Source: Deltaproteobacteria bacterium (GTDB lineage Bacteria; Myxococcota; JADLHZ01). Taken from it: DNA of 64,000 nt. The DNA lies in NCBI GenBank assembly GCA_020848545.1, contig JADLHZ010000033.1:62001-126000 (forward strand), given 5' to 3'. The first letter of the stretch is position 1, and each line of letters begins with the position of its first letter. Under the pieces are notes generated by a model. That model searched no databases and was not told the DNA's origin. It saw only the letters and a list, made by a program, of their open reading frames with translations. This document shows positions 55,401-61,699 of the stretch, in pieces. A program made the translations under genes and the position numbers.

Positions 55401-56550
55401 GCCCCCACCGCCCGTCGAACGTTTGGACGGGGCTGAGCCGATCCTCACGGCGCCGCGGGTCGAGGACGTCGCAGCGGCACGCGCGCGGATCGCCGCGTTG
55501 CGCGAAGGAGAGCTTGCGAGCCCAGAGGACGTCGCGATCATTCTGCGGCAAACGGCCTACGCGGCGCGCGAATCGCTTCGCATCGCCTACACGGGTCGGC
55601 CGGGCGATCCGTTTAGCGCAGAACACATCGGCGGTTGGTGCGGCTTCGGCCAAGCAGCGACCACCTACGCGCTCATGGAGATGGGTATCCCAGCCGAAGC
55701 CATCCACTTGCACCAGGCGCGCGATCTGTTCGGCACCGAGAACTCGTTTCGACACGGCTTCATCACCGTCGACATGCCGGACGGCCGCACCTACCTCGTC
55801 GACACGACGTTTCGGCAGTTCGTCGGCGAGGATCCGGCGGCCGAGCACGACGTCTTGATGCCCTTTCATCCGGGCTACATCCTGCGCCGCACCGAAGAAG
55901 GGCGCGCGTTCATGAACACGCTCACCCGGGACGGCATGATCGAGCTGACCCCTGAAAACGCGGCGCTCTATGCCGCCGCGCTGTCAGCCGACGAGCTCAC
56001 CGAGCCGTTCCCGGTGGAGGCGTATGCTCATGACACGGTCGAGATCGACTTCGAGCGATCGGAGATCCCGGGGATGCCGGCGCCGCCCGAGCCCGCGGTG
56101 CTCCCCGAACCGGATCCCGTCGTGCGCGAGCGGCCGCGACACGCGATAGTCCCCGATAGACCGCGAGGGCCCTTTCCAACCCTCGCGGAGCGGTTCCCTG
56201 CGTCGGATCCCGGCGTCGTCGATGGCATGACGAGGGTGGCAGACACCCGCACCGTCGACTATCCGCTCGCGCAGCTGCAGGAGAAGTACGCGTCGCACGG
56301 CGAGATCTTCGGGCTCACAGATCCCGCGAACCCTGCGCGCATCGCCGAGTTCCGCGCTGCGATCGACGCGCACATTCACGACCCCGGGACGATCCCGTAC
56401 GCCGGCACTTATCACGGCGCCTCGGTCATCGAGTTCTACAACCCAACGACCGGCATCGACGTGCTCGTGTTGCCGAATGGCGAGTTTCTGTCGTGCTGGC
56501 GCGTGAGCGAAGGCCAAGCAGACCGCATCGCGAGGTTGACGCCGCTATGA
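46408..56550 (+). CDS. Giant multidomain protein, candidate polymorphic toxin
   Basis: 3380 residues in one frame, with no signal peptide. Residues 1-60 are Thr/Glu/Pro-rich. About 60-1000 are acidic helices with coiled-coil character. Hydrophobic helices occur at about 989-1020, 1165-1200, 1229-1260 and 1308-1354, a possible pore or translocation region. About 1360-2200 are again helical. H2311-E-F-G-H2315-L-L-D with NPAEFIAE at 2358-2365 matches lethal-factor-type zinc peptidases. C2789 and H2809 lie in a CheD/CNF-like strand pattern. C3078, H3116 and D3132 form a papain-fold triad (GGWCGFGQA, FRHGFITV, YLVDTTF). Residues about 3285-3380 resemble the colicin D RNase, with H3297 as the candidate catalytic residue. 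A small gene and an FHA-like gene follow directly. Domain calls are by eye. Confidence 0.72.
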   Translation: MGIDGVGGPTTTRTTETETEDVEPVIAEAPPPPEPSRVGGEAALGPRATDMPLDTGGVTIDVPRELEREAEEVSGDTAEAMTSHVEELTASFLAGTESAQPEELSTALRELAVYLERLAVDDPAMAATLLERAQTVEAQVRGAEILRAPIDESDTPPHALALMRETILAGMADPGLPCPEGGNTATYRQAVALANVGFTPEDVEELIRNGGSPSPELQERIDALQDRLSTTGAWPAQNALTLLCDLRMAAMHAHTSVLERERTGLHAELAALPEDDPARAALEEAIQQRTDMIGERADQIRQLTRTRGHIASSGSAARVEHADDMCDRADRAEARAHEIEVEAGRQSDPAVIRRATAEAARLRDRATSLRERARALYDSEEAYAGRIVERRGGDRAPRWARERVRDSYGGEAELLVDMDRSTIERVEETASLVGDDISSATFVPITVPDRPPHMDEAIEALDTAERIVPELGADDTHLGRRMDIFRMDRRYDRASITELERRRRAIERDPVITRSERDGLLSVVDERLGTERGDLGAAATELDDIAGHRMELLGPRETLSGDTAVLWAELADERADLHVECGGSARDVEEAASDVRRREDEVAGLEAQIAELTTAMEALGDVWRENGHDPRTREEGMAMRATRDRLEERLATMRDGLTTARAEEERRRATMAQYALMLEGTTATGSGGRLLVGTTAIDAIAEADALEIAADTTYALELNRREATGAPDAEALRVEYADFLNGVAAFAAESNEVLRPFAVEPAGEPRDPAEVDLPDARRGARPEVGADVEMDGDVRYAFADDALLRAEALALAIADPETRVGLMAGLADGHARLAEGFVLERPTDAIDHTETADRVVDEEIRPHDVALADQMDDRVAAAASRIANTLFHDAVRMREMGTLDPAAGHRALDLFQRLVDELPPGSPLREAFASQLEQLHEEFAAAVELGDVTDAAAEAGMRSDLERLREMEEQADSMVDMRTSDIVEYAGRVGIVLLFASGVGAPAALAYLACAYAFDLPLGGSLEELDHEYVRDEFDYREDAVETAYERSRRDATEAREVFRTALAEGDGAAMEMYLSAVAYAGDPTSEDAARFAGALPPTRFARGRNPLTDTPYYRAVFRDGAAPTAVLAAARERHSEVHTDGTERAMRGARHFTSEWADESQTLGYIWAVWDAVAITVATWGFGSALAAGRTALAGVEAVQIFLRMERVAAALEAMSAVGRAARAATFFAESPFLTAALRMTLFNSATALAGHGADAVFGRGSDAARITRLGLNFLGVGAVNRFANLGGSGISQLASLGLELGMGAGTAALTSIAYPEMLEHLDIPPDETRDEIIGILMNSLIPAGVAGVTHMGNPRRAAEAHAATLEPGGIPHDIAAEAAPHVRELILDFERGETGLPSEAAYASLRDSIRGSLEGADPAVADRVAGEIVANMRTERAMHLALAGEGMHELGEPLDGPAAERILRETATLLSESGTPGPESYARAGTRLVHALEGNPFAQQAVMDAVRAESIAFHVPPERRAEVARVVRESYEEARRTLRTSPDSRLPADFFVRFERELAHAGGEGVDVSAASHDMRMELARAALAEGIAPFIRDGREPSEREAVELAERLRERTGLPIDEATELVNELVRPESTAARADGDALPVREDPARPASSDAPDSTTMFAGVSRETMIRDVRAWMRRGECRNVESLIRLLPGEQATALRSAMWLAMHDMTPAERTAMLHNMDSWLGSIGRGENDASLAGRVTGALTAAAHLGIHTPDGFDALMSISETRDPVRVADDAPPAVRERAEADAARVARYNTEVAPAYAEMIARMPEMSEAQGALALTLLRRVRLAVDSSAETRSGLRAPDPAAVERLFDVIAHLPEGEARRLQAAIDSGSDSTLALMLVEHYSEALAHPETCGAAIDAIMVAHQAGGRPETLAIARRLIESPTPPTRAELDAMVSTVTGAERGITATSLLAGSEGTTDFYTNGRYDAVRAEGRRILARNPRLAAMLLANLGDLPAGVLRSGDLSAFSSIYERLSPAERRAVRDHLATFADPVERLAAMRAMSDHYFDHTSGEARPSGADLIAAGDRMVARVRDPAARAAAIVELGTGAVELRRAYRGELPEMPSTALLTADGLAGTEAEARQATRRAAGLWAIANLPEIQAAFRADPAALDGIVNGLRERLIADIAPATLTEAQLTAYTNDLRNVIRNFAEAEARELVPGVTVLIPPGFDPAFVDAHLAQLEFMARAADPALLREHPQLIIIAPPGSTSVHEFIEPAPTSATGVAHELVTMSGAEVRLTGTTLEGNGAEVPGTTAVHEFGHLLDIIGAITTRVDGRDVSLREFVNTYLSGRNRETASSFYGTVNPAEFIAEAIREYMGYPPTEGPSPARPMRERAPELYDMLHAFFGDPPARPLDFADEHPEFFAGGRRSTASGTVTESGVMMNLGGISETDGAPRLAPAAIVDPSEAMAARAEDVLAAAGVEVGAARARRRAQLEGFFDYVASVAEGGDPASLPPELADRLRMSPIDAETRARLETINRDRDAALADIPEDASDAGARGARIRRDALAARSEALAPYLREAISGLRLDRASADRAIAGLAAGRSTAAIADSIMPRGNGPVLAIDAFHAFLESPAARVGSDSPIAGFVPETTTSGGRRIVTREAYEAAVRRYVESLNIDSALGARVLTEEMSRFDAIAAENAAGRAAVTEYVASDPLRGGQYGRVPEGSTVLDADTVRPSERIERYSASDHGTPSSRRTGEDGVDRYRVGTGERVIRIVRPGESVELASTDYSSCAGIAISGTDADGNRVVLLGHAMEGDSGTQITRLQDDIAALREMGVSDLHIVVSADPAARGAIPADAASPEHFYTFPSERELAGALGSDADLISRIEVVEAPTDESGFARHRHMIVDGDGVTIAYGDSLREGDVTGVVHREWPGAAHEEASDIVHAEPLETPTPVARERESTPMAMGRGITEGEDAPIRDTIPMDIPAPRVEGEDRPAMVPPPPVERLDGAEPILTAPRVEDVAAARARIAALREGELASPEDVAIILRQTAYAARESLRIAYTGRPGDPFSAEHIGGWCGFGQAATTYALMEMGIPAEAIHLHQARDLFGTENSFRHGFITVDMPDGRTYLVDTTFRQFVGEDPAAEHDVLMPFHPGYILRRTEEGRAFMNTLTRDGMIELTPENAALYAAALSADELTEPFPVEAYAHDTVEIDFERSEIPGMPAPPEPAVLPEPDPVVRERPRHAIVPDRPRGPFPTLAERFPASDPGVVDGMTRVADTRTVDYPLAQLQEKYASHGEIFGLTDPANPARIAEFRAAIDAHIHDPGTIPYAGTYHGASVIEFYNPTTGIDVLVLPNGEFLSCWRVSEGQADRIARLTPL

Positions 56551-56575
56551 ATGCAGAGAACGAAGGAGCGATGCG

Positions 56576-56923
56576 ATGAGCACGATGAAGCCGCCGCAGA
56601 AGCCGACCTCGCCTTCGATCGCGAAGCCTACTGCGAAACCGGTGGCGAAGCCGGGCGTCGGCGCCAAACCGATCGCGAAACCAGCTGCACCAACCCAGGT
56701 GGACGATGGCGTCGTGCATCTCGGGCTCACGCGAGACGAAGCGCTGCTTGCGTTTGAAGCGCTCTTTCGCGTCAAGGAGCAGAAGCTCCTCGGCGATCGC
56801 GATCTGCAACGCGCGCTCGACCTCGTGTTCGGCAAGCTCGAACCCCTCGTGCCGGTGACGGCACCCAACTACAACGAGCTCGTCGCCAAAGCCCGCGCAG
56901 CGAAGAACCAACGGAGCGCATGA
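56576..56923 (+). CDS. Small helical protein after the giant gene, candidate immunity or adaptor protein
   Basis: 115 residues from ATG 56576, with the strong site GAAGGAG at 56562-56568. It starts 26 bases after the giant gene stop. Residues 1-42 are Pro/Lys/Ala-rich repeats (IAKPTAKPVAKPGVGAKPIA). Residues 43-115 are a compact helical domain (LTRDEALLAFEALFRVKEQK, LQRALDLVFGKLEPLVP). It has no recognised family and no close resemblance to the colicin D immunity protein I remember. Position and expression signal make it the first candidate for protecting the producer from the C-terminal nuclease, or for loading the giant protein. Its stop overlaps the next start (ATGA). Confidence 0.65.
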   Translation: MSTMKPPQKPTSPSIAKPTAKPVAKPGVGAKPIAKPAAPTQVDDGVVHLGLTRDEALLAFEALFRVKEQKLLGDRDLQRALDLVFGKLEPLVPVTAPNYNELVAKARAAKNQRSA

Positions 56924-57228
56924 TGGCCGACAAAGCGCCGCAGACATTGAAGCTGAAGGCCGAGCTCGGTGGCACGATTTATCGCGTCAAGCGCGGCGCG
57001 TTGCACCTCGTCGGCCGTCAAGAAGGCGCGTCGATTCGTCTCACCGGCCCAGTCGATCGCAAAAACGCTGAGCTCGATTTTCGCGGTGAGCATTGCATGC
57101 TCAACGATCCGGGCAGCGTCAGCGGGCTCTACTTGAACGGCCGCGCCGTCCGCGCACCTGTCGCGCTCAAGGCAGGCGATCAGATTCGCGTGGGTGGGGT
57201 GATGCTCGTCGTGCTCGGGTACGAGTGA
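56920..57228 (+). CDS. FHA-domain-like protein
   Basis: 102 residues; two adjacent ATGs at 56920 and 56923 are both possible, the first overlapping the previous stop. The protein is a single small beta domain with the FHA layout: LHLVGRQEGASIRLTGPVDR, NAELDFRGEHCMLNDPGS and GLYLNGRAVRAPVALKAGDQ, corresponding to the GR, S/H and NG positions. The phosphothreonine-binding Ser/Arg set is degenerate. FHA proteins accompany several secretion systems (for example type VI), so it may link export of the giant protein to phosphorylation; that is inference from position. Confidence 0.7.
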   Translation: MMADKAPQTLKLKAELGGTIYRVKRGALHLVGRQEGASIRLTGPVDRKNAELDFRGEHCMLNDPGSVSGLYLNGRAVRAPVALKAGDQIRVGGVMLVVLGYE

Positions 57229-57314
57229 TCTTCACCTTCTCTTGCGCATTCGCGCCGTACTTTCTTGTCACGGCCATTTGGAAACCTCCGATGATAAAGT
57301 AAGCAGTCCCAATC

Positions 57315-58925
57315 ATGGATGACTTCATCGTCATAGGCTCGGGCTTCGGCGGCAGCGTCAGCGCGCTTCGGCTCAGCGAGAAGGGTTACAAGGTGCGCGT
57401 GCTCGAGGCGGGCAAGCGCCAAACCGCCAAAGACTTTCCGAAGAGTAACTGGAAGGTGTGGAAGTTCCTGTGGATGCCGAAGCTCTTCCTGCACGGCATT
57501 CAGAAGATCACGCTCTTGAAGGACGTGTTGATCTTGGGCGGCGCCGGCGTCGGCGGCGGATCGCTCGTCTACGCGAACACTTCGCTCGTGCCGCCGGACA
57601 AGGTCTTCAGCGATCCGCGCTGGCCCGCGCATCCCGCTGGCAAAACGTGGAAAGACACCCTCGCGCCCTTCTACGCGCTCGCGCAGCGCATGCTCGGGGT
57701 CACGAAGACGCCGCGCGTGTTCAGCGGCGACGAGGTGCTCAAAGAATACGCGCAAGAGATCGGCAAGGCCGACACCTTCCACGCGACGAACGTCGCCGTG
57801 TACTTCGGCGAAGCCGCGAAGACCGTGCCAGATCCGTTCTTCGGCGGCGAAGGTCCCGAACGGACCGGCTGCAACTTCTGCGGCGGCTGCATGGTCGGCT
57901 GCCGCTTCGGCGCCAAGAACACCCTGGACAAGAACTACCTCTGGCTCGCCGAGAAGCGCGGCACCGTCATTGAACCGGAAGTGCAGGTGACGGCGATCGA
58001 AGCGATGCCGAGCGGCGGCTACCGCGTGCACGTCGAGCGTTCGACCGCGTTCTTCTTCAGGGAGCGGCGCGTGCTCGAGACGAAGGGTGTGGTCGTCGCC
58101 GCGGGCGTGCTCGGCACCGTGCGCTTGCTGATGGAGTGCAAGCAACGCGGCCTGCTCCCGAAGCTCAGCCACACGCTCGGCGAGTTCGTGCGGACGAACA
58201 GCGAAGCGCTCGTTGGCGCGCGCGCGCGCGGCAACGTCGACTACTCGCAGGGCATCGCCATCGCGAGCGGCGTCTACGTCGACGATCACACGCACATCGA
58301 GGTCGTGCGCTATCCGAAGGGCTCGGACGCGATGGGCATGCTCGCCACGCTGCTCACCGACAACGGCACGGCGCTCACGCGACCGCTGAAGTTCCTGTGG
58401 AACGCCCTGACGCACCCGTTGAAATTCTTGCGAGCGATGATCCCGTTCGGCTGGGCGCAAAAGACGATCATCCTGCTCGTCATGCAGTCGATCGACAACC
58501 ACATGCGCCTGCGCCTGAAGCGGCCATGGTTCTGGCCCTTCCGCCGTGCGCTGACCACCGAGCGCGGAAACTCGCCGCCGGTGCCCGTCTACATCGAAGC
58601 GGCGAACAACGCAGCCAAGGCGATCGCCAAGCGCGTCGACGGCGTACCGCAATCAGCGATCAACGAAGTGACGCTGAACGTGGCGACGACCGCGCACATC
58701 CTGGGCGGCTGCCCGATGGGCACGTCGGCCGAGGACGGCGTCATCGACTATCGGCACAAGGCCTTCGGCTACGACGACTTCTACATCGTCGACGGCTCGA
58801 CGATCCCGGTGAACCTCGGCGTCAACCCGAGCCTCACGATCACCGCCCTCGCCGAGCACGCGATGAGCCACGTCGAAGCCAAGCCCGGCGCCGCGCTGCC
58901 CCCCAAGGTGAAGCTCGCAGGGTAG
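57315..58925 (+). CDS. GMC-family FAD oxidoreductase with Cys-cluster motif
   Basis: 536 residues. The N-terminal FAD-binding loop is DFIVIGSGFGGSVSALRLSE, followed by LGGAGVGGGSLVYAN, the cholesterol-oxidase-like second signature. The C-terminal box is AHILGGCPMGTSAEDGVID and DGSTIPVNLGVNPSLTITA, as in GMC and cholesterol-oxidase-like enzymes. C186, C189, C192 and C196 in GCNFCGGCMVGCRFGAKNTL have the CxxCxxCxxxC spacing of a ferredoxin-like cluster. A hydrophobic patch at about 355-400 suggests membrane contact. The substrate is probably a sterol or long-chain alcohol; not certain. Its stop is directly followed by the 104-bp palindromic element. Confidence 0.85.
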   Translation: MDDFIVIGSGFGGSVSALRLSEKGYKVRVLEAGKRQTAKDFPKSNWKVWKFLWMPKLFLHGIQKITLLKDVLILGGAGVGGGSLVYANTSLVPPDKVFSDPRWPAHPAGKTWKDTLAPFYALAQRMLGVTKTPRVFSGDEVLKEYAQEIGKADTFHATNVAVYFGEAAKTVPDPFFGGEGPERTGCNFCGGCMVGCRFGAKNTLDKNYLWLAEKRGTVIEPEVQVTAIEAMPSGGYRVHVERSTAFFFRERRVLETKGVVVAAGVLGTVRLLMECKQRGLLPKLSHTLGEFVRTNSEALVGARARGNVDYSQGIAIASGVYVDDHTHIEVVRYPKGSDAMGMLATLLTDNGTALTRPLKFLWNALTHPLKFLRAMIPFGWAQKTIILLVMQSIDNHMRLRLKRPWFWPFRRALTTERGNSPPVPVYIEAANNAAKAIAKRVDGVPQSAINEVTLNVATTAHILGGCPMGTSAEDGVIDYRHKAFGYDDFYIVDGSTIPVNLGVNPSLTITALAEHAMSHVEAKPGAALPPKVKLAG

Positions 58926-59029
58926 AAAAGGTCCCAGGGACCTTTCTTTTGTTCAACTTTTGGACACTTCGGACGACCGACAGCGAAGTGTACAGAAGTT
59001 GGTCAAATAAAAGGTCCCTGGGACCTTTT
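58926..59029. repeat. 104-bp palindromic repeat element, REP/MITE-like
   Basis: The whole segment is one imperfect palindrome with a single centre near 58977.5. Each end is itself a palindrome: arms AAAGGTCCC / GGGACCTTT around an A at 58936, and AAAAGGTCCC / GGGACCTTTT around a T at 59019. Inside, CAACTTTTGGACACTTCG (58954-58971) pairs with CGAAGTGTACAGAAGTTG (58984-59001) with two mismatches. T-rich tails follow. It starts right after the GMC gene stop, so it could also act as a terminator. The same end unit is found inside trpF. Confidence 0.88.
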
Positions 59030-59030
59030 T

Positions 59031-59135
59031 TTAGGCCAGCTTGGGAACGAACTGCTTCAACACGAGCGCGTAGGCCTCGCGCGCTTGTCCGATAGACACC
59101 GTCGGGTGCGCCGGATGCGTGCGGACGTCGACCAT
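59031..59135 (-). CDS. Possible 34-residue small protein or gene remnant next to the palindrome
   Basis: A minus-strand frame from ATG 59133-59135 to TAA 59031-59033 encodes MVDVRTHPAHPTVSIGQARE and ends YALVLKQFVPKLA. G or C ends nearly every codon, as in the neighbouring genes. The same frame is open further upstream to a TGA near 59218 and includes FCDRC, a CxxC pair, directly before the Met, but without a standard start. It could be a small zinc-ribbon-like protein with an odd start or the tail of a lost gene. The stop codon sits against the palindrome edge. Confidence 0.35.
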   Translation of the reverse strand: MVDVRTHPAHPTVSIGQAREAYALVLKQFVPKLA

Positions 59136-59234
59136 GCGGCACCTGTCGCAAAACGGAACACGCGACGCAACTGGCGCGGGCCCAACCCCGATAATGGCGT
59201 CGATCCCAGCGACAATTCTTCACTTGGAGCTCCG

Positions 59235-61661
59235 ATGCCCACCCCGATCGACCGTACTTCTCTCAAGCCCTTGATCACCAAAGGGGAGGACCTCGGCGAG
59301 CGCAAAGACTGGTCGGTGAAGACCAGCGGCGCCGACGTGAAGTTCAACGAGAAGTACGGCAACTACGACCTCCCGACGCTGGTCGTGACGACGCCGAAGT
59401 TCAGCGATCCGACCCCGCAAGATCTGGCCACGCCGCTCGCCGCCACGCTGCAAGCCGCGACGAAGATCGACGACATCAAGAAGGCCGTCGACGCCGCCAT
59501 CGCCGCGAACAAGGCGCACTTCGACGCCACAGACATCACCGGCAAGGGCAAGAACGAAGTCTTCGGCGTGCAGCAACTCCGCCGCGACGCCTTCGTCCAG
59601 AGCCTGCAAAAAGTGCTCGCGACGAACGCCCTGCCGGCCGCGGAGAAGGCGAAGATCGGCCTCTTGCTCGTCGAGACCAAAGAAGCGCTCATCGTCGGCC
59701 GCGCCTACGCGATGGAAGTCGGCACCGAGCACAACTACTGGCCCTATTGGAACAACTACGTCAGCGTGCTCGAGAAGATGCTCGAGCAAGTGAGCGACAA
59801 GCACCCGGCGTACGCCGCGATCAAGGCGCGCATCGAAGACATCTACAACCACAAGCACGTCGCCGGCTGGAACCGCTCGATCAACGAGGCGGACGCCGAG
59901 GGGTCGATGTCGATGGCGGTCGTGTTCCGTCCGATCGGCGCCAAAGACGTGGGCCACCGCGTATCGCTCGCGAAAGCGTCGACGCGCGAGAAGCCGCAGT
60001 ACGAAGTGCTCACCGTGAAGAAGACGGGCTTGGCCGCCGCCGACGCCCAGTACGCCGGCGCCAAGGTCTATCGCGAAGGCACGAAGTACTTCTTCGACTA
60101 CGCCGGCCCGAAGGCCACGCCGAACCGCACGGGCCAAGCGGTGCCGGCGTCGCTCGAAGCGTTCCTCGACTCACAGAAAGTTCAAGCGGGCGATCTCGGC
60201 CTGCGCCCGCTCGTCCCCGGCGAAAAAGCGCGTTCGAACGTGCCCTTCGACTGGGACACGACCGGCTACATCAACCCAGGCTCGATCGACATCGGCTGGT
60301 GGGGCCACTGCCACAACGAGTCGCCGGCGAACGCGCTTGGCCTCGTGCCGAAGCACCAGATCACCTGGTACCGCGCCGGTGAGAAGGACGCGAAGGCACT
60401 GCAAACCTTCGGCACCGCCGATCAATGGAACGTGGTCGGCAACCTGCTCGCCGATCGGGAAGCGGGCTACATCTCGCGGCCGGGCTCCGCGTCGCAGGAT
60501 CTCGACACCACGAGCTTCGTCGGCGATCGCAATAACGGCGGTCACGACGTGCGCATCAAAGTCGCCGGGCGCTCGGACTTGAACTTCGACTTCGATCTCT
60601 CGTCCTGGACCGACGCCAGCGGCAACGCGGTGAGCGACGTCTTGAAGGCGTTCCGTACGAACTTGGAGTCTGCCGACGGCAAGACCTTTGCGAAGAACCC
60701 GTCCGTCGTCTCGAACAACGGCGACCTCGTCGTGCAAGACGGCCTCGGCAAGTCGATGGCGGGCGAAGTGAAGTACGTCGACCTCGATGGCCAAGGCTTT
60801 CAGACCGAGAAGAAAGAGTACGTCACGCTCGACGCGAAGAAGGACGTCTTCACGAAGATCGGCGGCCGCATCATCTCGCGCGGCACGAACGGCGTCGGCG
60901 GCGTGGTCGAAGAGGTCTTCTACAACGCGATGAAGAAAGAGATCCAAACGAAGCGCGTGACGGTCGACGTCGACGCGACCACCGGCAACGCCAAGCGCAC
61001 CGACGGCCCGATGAGCGCCTCGGCAGCGGTCACCGGCTTCGAAGTGCGCCAAGAGACGTCGTTCGACTCGGTCAAAGAGATCCACGACTTCGTCACGGCG
61101 AAGACGGGCCTGCCGTTCGTCTTCGACACCTCGCCGGAGATGCAAGTGTGGAACTACCCGGTGAAGTTCGTGAAGCTCGACCAAGTGTCGCGCGCGGAGC
61201 AGCCGGACGGCAGCGTGTTCACGCGCTACAAGCTCGAGTACCAAACCGAAGGCGGCCCCGGCGACACGGTCGAGTACATCTTGAAGCGCGACGCGAGCGG
61301 CAAGGTCACGGACAGCGTGGCGTTGAACCCGATGCCCGATTTCGCCTTCCGTCACGACGGCATCAAGATGGGCGCGGTCGCGCTCGATCCGAGCGGGCGG
61401 CCGGTGTTCAACCTCTCGGCCTACGAGAAGGGCTACTTGACCGACGACCAAGGCGGCATCCAGCCGGGCCTCGCGTTGTACGAGCGCCAGCTCTCGCTGC
61501 TCTACGCCTCGCTCTCGGCGAAGGCCGACTCGTACGTGTACGAGACCGAGGAAGGGAAGCTCATCCGCTTCACCAACAAGGCCGACTTCGACGCGCTCGT
61601 GAAGGCCCGGGAAGCGCTCGAAGCGCCGACGCCGCCGACGCCAGTGACTCCGGTCGTCTAA
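59235..61661 (+). CDS. Transglutaminase-elicitor-like protein, possible second effector
   Basis: 808 residues from ATG 59235, with TTGGAGC upstream. No signal peptide. Residues 1-140 are helical, including DDIKKAVDAAIAANKAHFDA. The central region has DIGWWGHCHNESPANALGLV with C359, which resembles the catalytic Cys block of transglutaminase-elicitor family proteins (W-x-G-x-C-H). Further on, PEMQVWNYPVKFVKL recalls the VWNxPV block of the same family. The C-terminal 200 residues are beta-rich and end in a Pro/Thr tail. Oomycete and bacterial members act as secreted transglutaminases. Position behind the giant gene suggests a related export route, but that is inference. The His and Asp of a triad were not placed. 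Confidence 0.55.
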   Translation: MPTPIDRTSLKPLITKGEDLGERKDWSVKTSGADVKFNEKYGNYDLPTLVVTTPKFSDPTPQDLATPLAATLQAATKIDDIKKAVDAAIAANKAHFDATDITGKGKNEVFGVQQLRRDAFVQSLQKVLATNALPAAEKAKIGLLLVETKEALIVGRAYAMEVGTEHNYWPYWNNYVSVLEKMLEQVSDKHPAYAAIKARIEDIYNHKHVAGWNRSINEADAEGSMSMAVVFRPIGAKDVGHRVSLAKASTREKPQYEVLTVKKTGLAAADAQYAGAKVYREGTKYFFDYAGPKATPNRTGQAVPASLEAFLDSQKVQAGDLGLRPLVPGEKARSNVPFDWDTTGYINPGSIDIGWWGHCHNESPANALGLVPKHQITWYRAGEKDAKALQTFGTADQWNVVGNLLADREAGYISRPGSASQDLDTTSFVGDRNNGGHDVRIKVAGRSDLNFDFDLSSWTDASGNAVSDVLKAFRTNLESADGKTFAKNPSVVSNNGDLVVQDGLGKSMAGEVKYVDLDGQGFQTEKKEYVTLDAKKDVFTKIGGRIISRGTNGVGGVVEEVFYNAMKKEIQTKRVTVDVDATTGNAKRTDGPMSASAAVTGFEVRQETSFDSVKEIHDFVTAKTGLPFVFDTSPEMQVWNYPVKFVKLDQVSRAEQPDGSVFTRYKLEYQTEGGPGDTVEYILKRDASGKVTDSVALNPMPDFAFRHDGIKMGAVALDPSGRPVFNLSAYEKGYLTDDQGGIQPGLALYERQLSLLYASLSAKADSYVYETEEGKLIRFTNKADFDALVKAREALEAPTPPTPVTPVV

Positions 61662-61699
61662 GAGATAGCCGGTGATTGGCCCCCTTCGTCCGAGGTCCT

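Noticed and set aside
53458-55869. 803-codon minus-strand frame inside the giant gene
   Set aside because: Same reason: composition dominated by Arg/Ala/Val and no family motifs, opposite to a frame with recognisable catalytic blocks.
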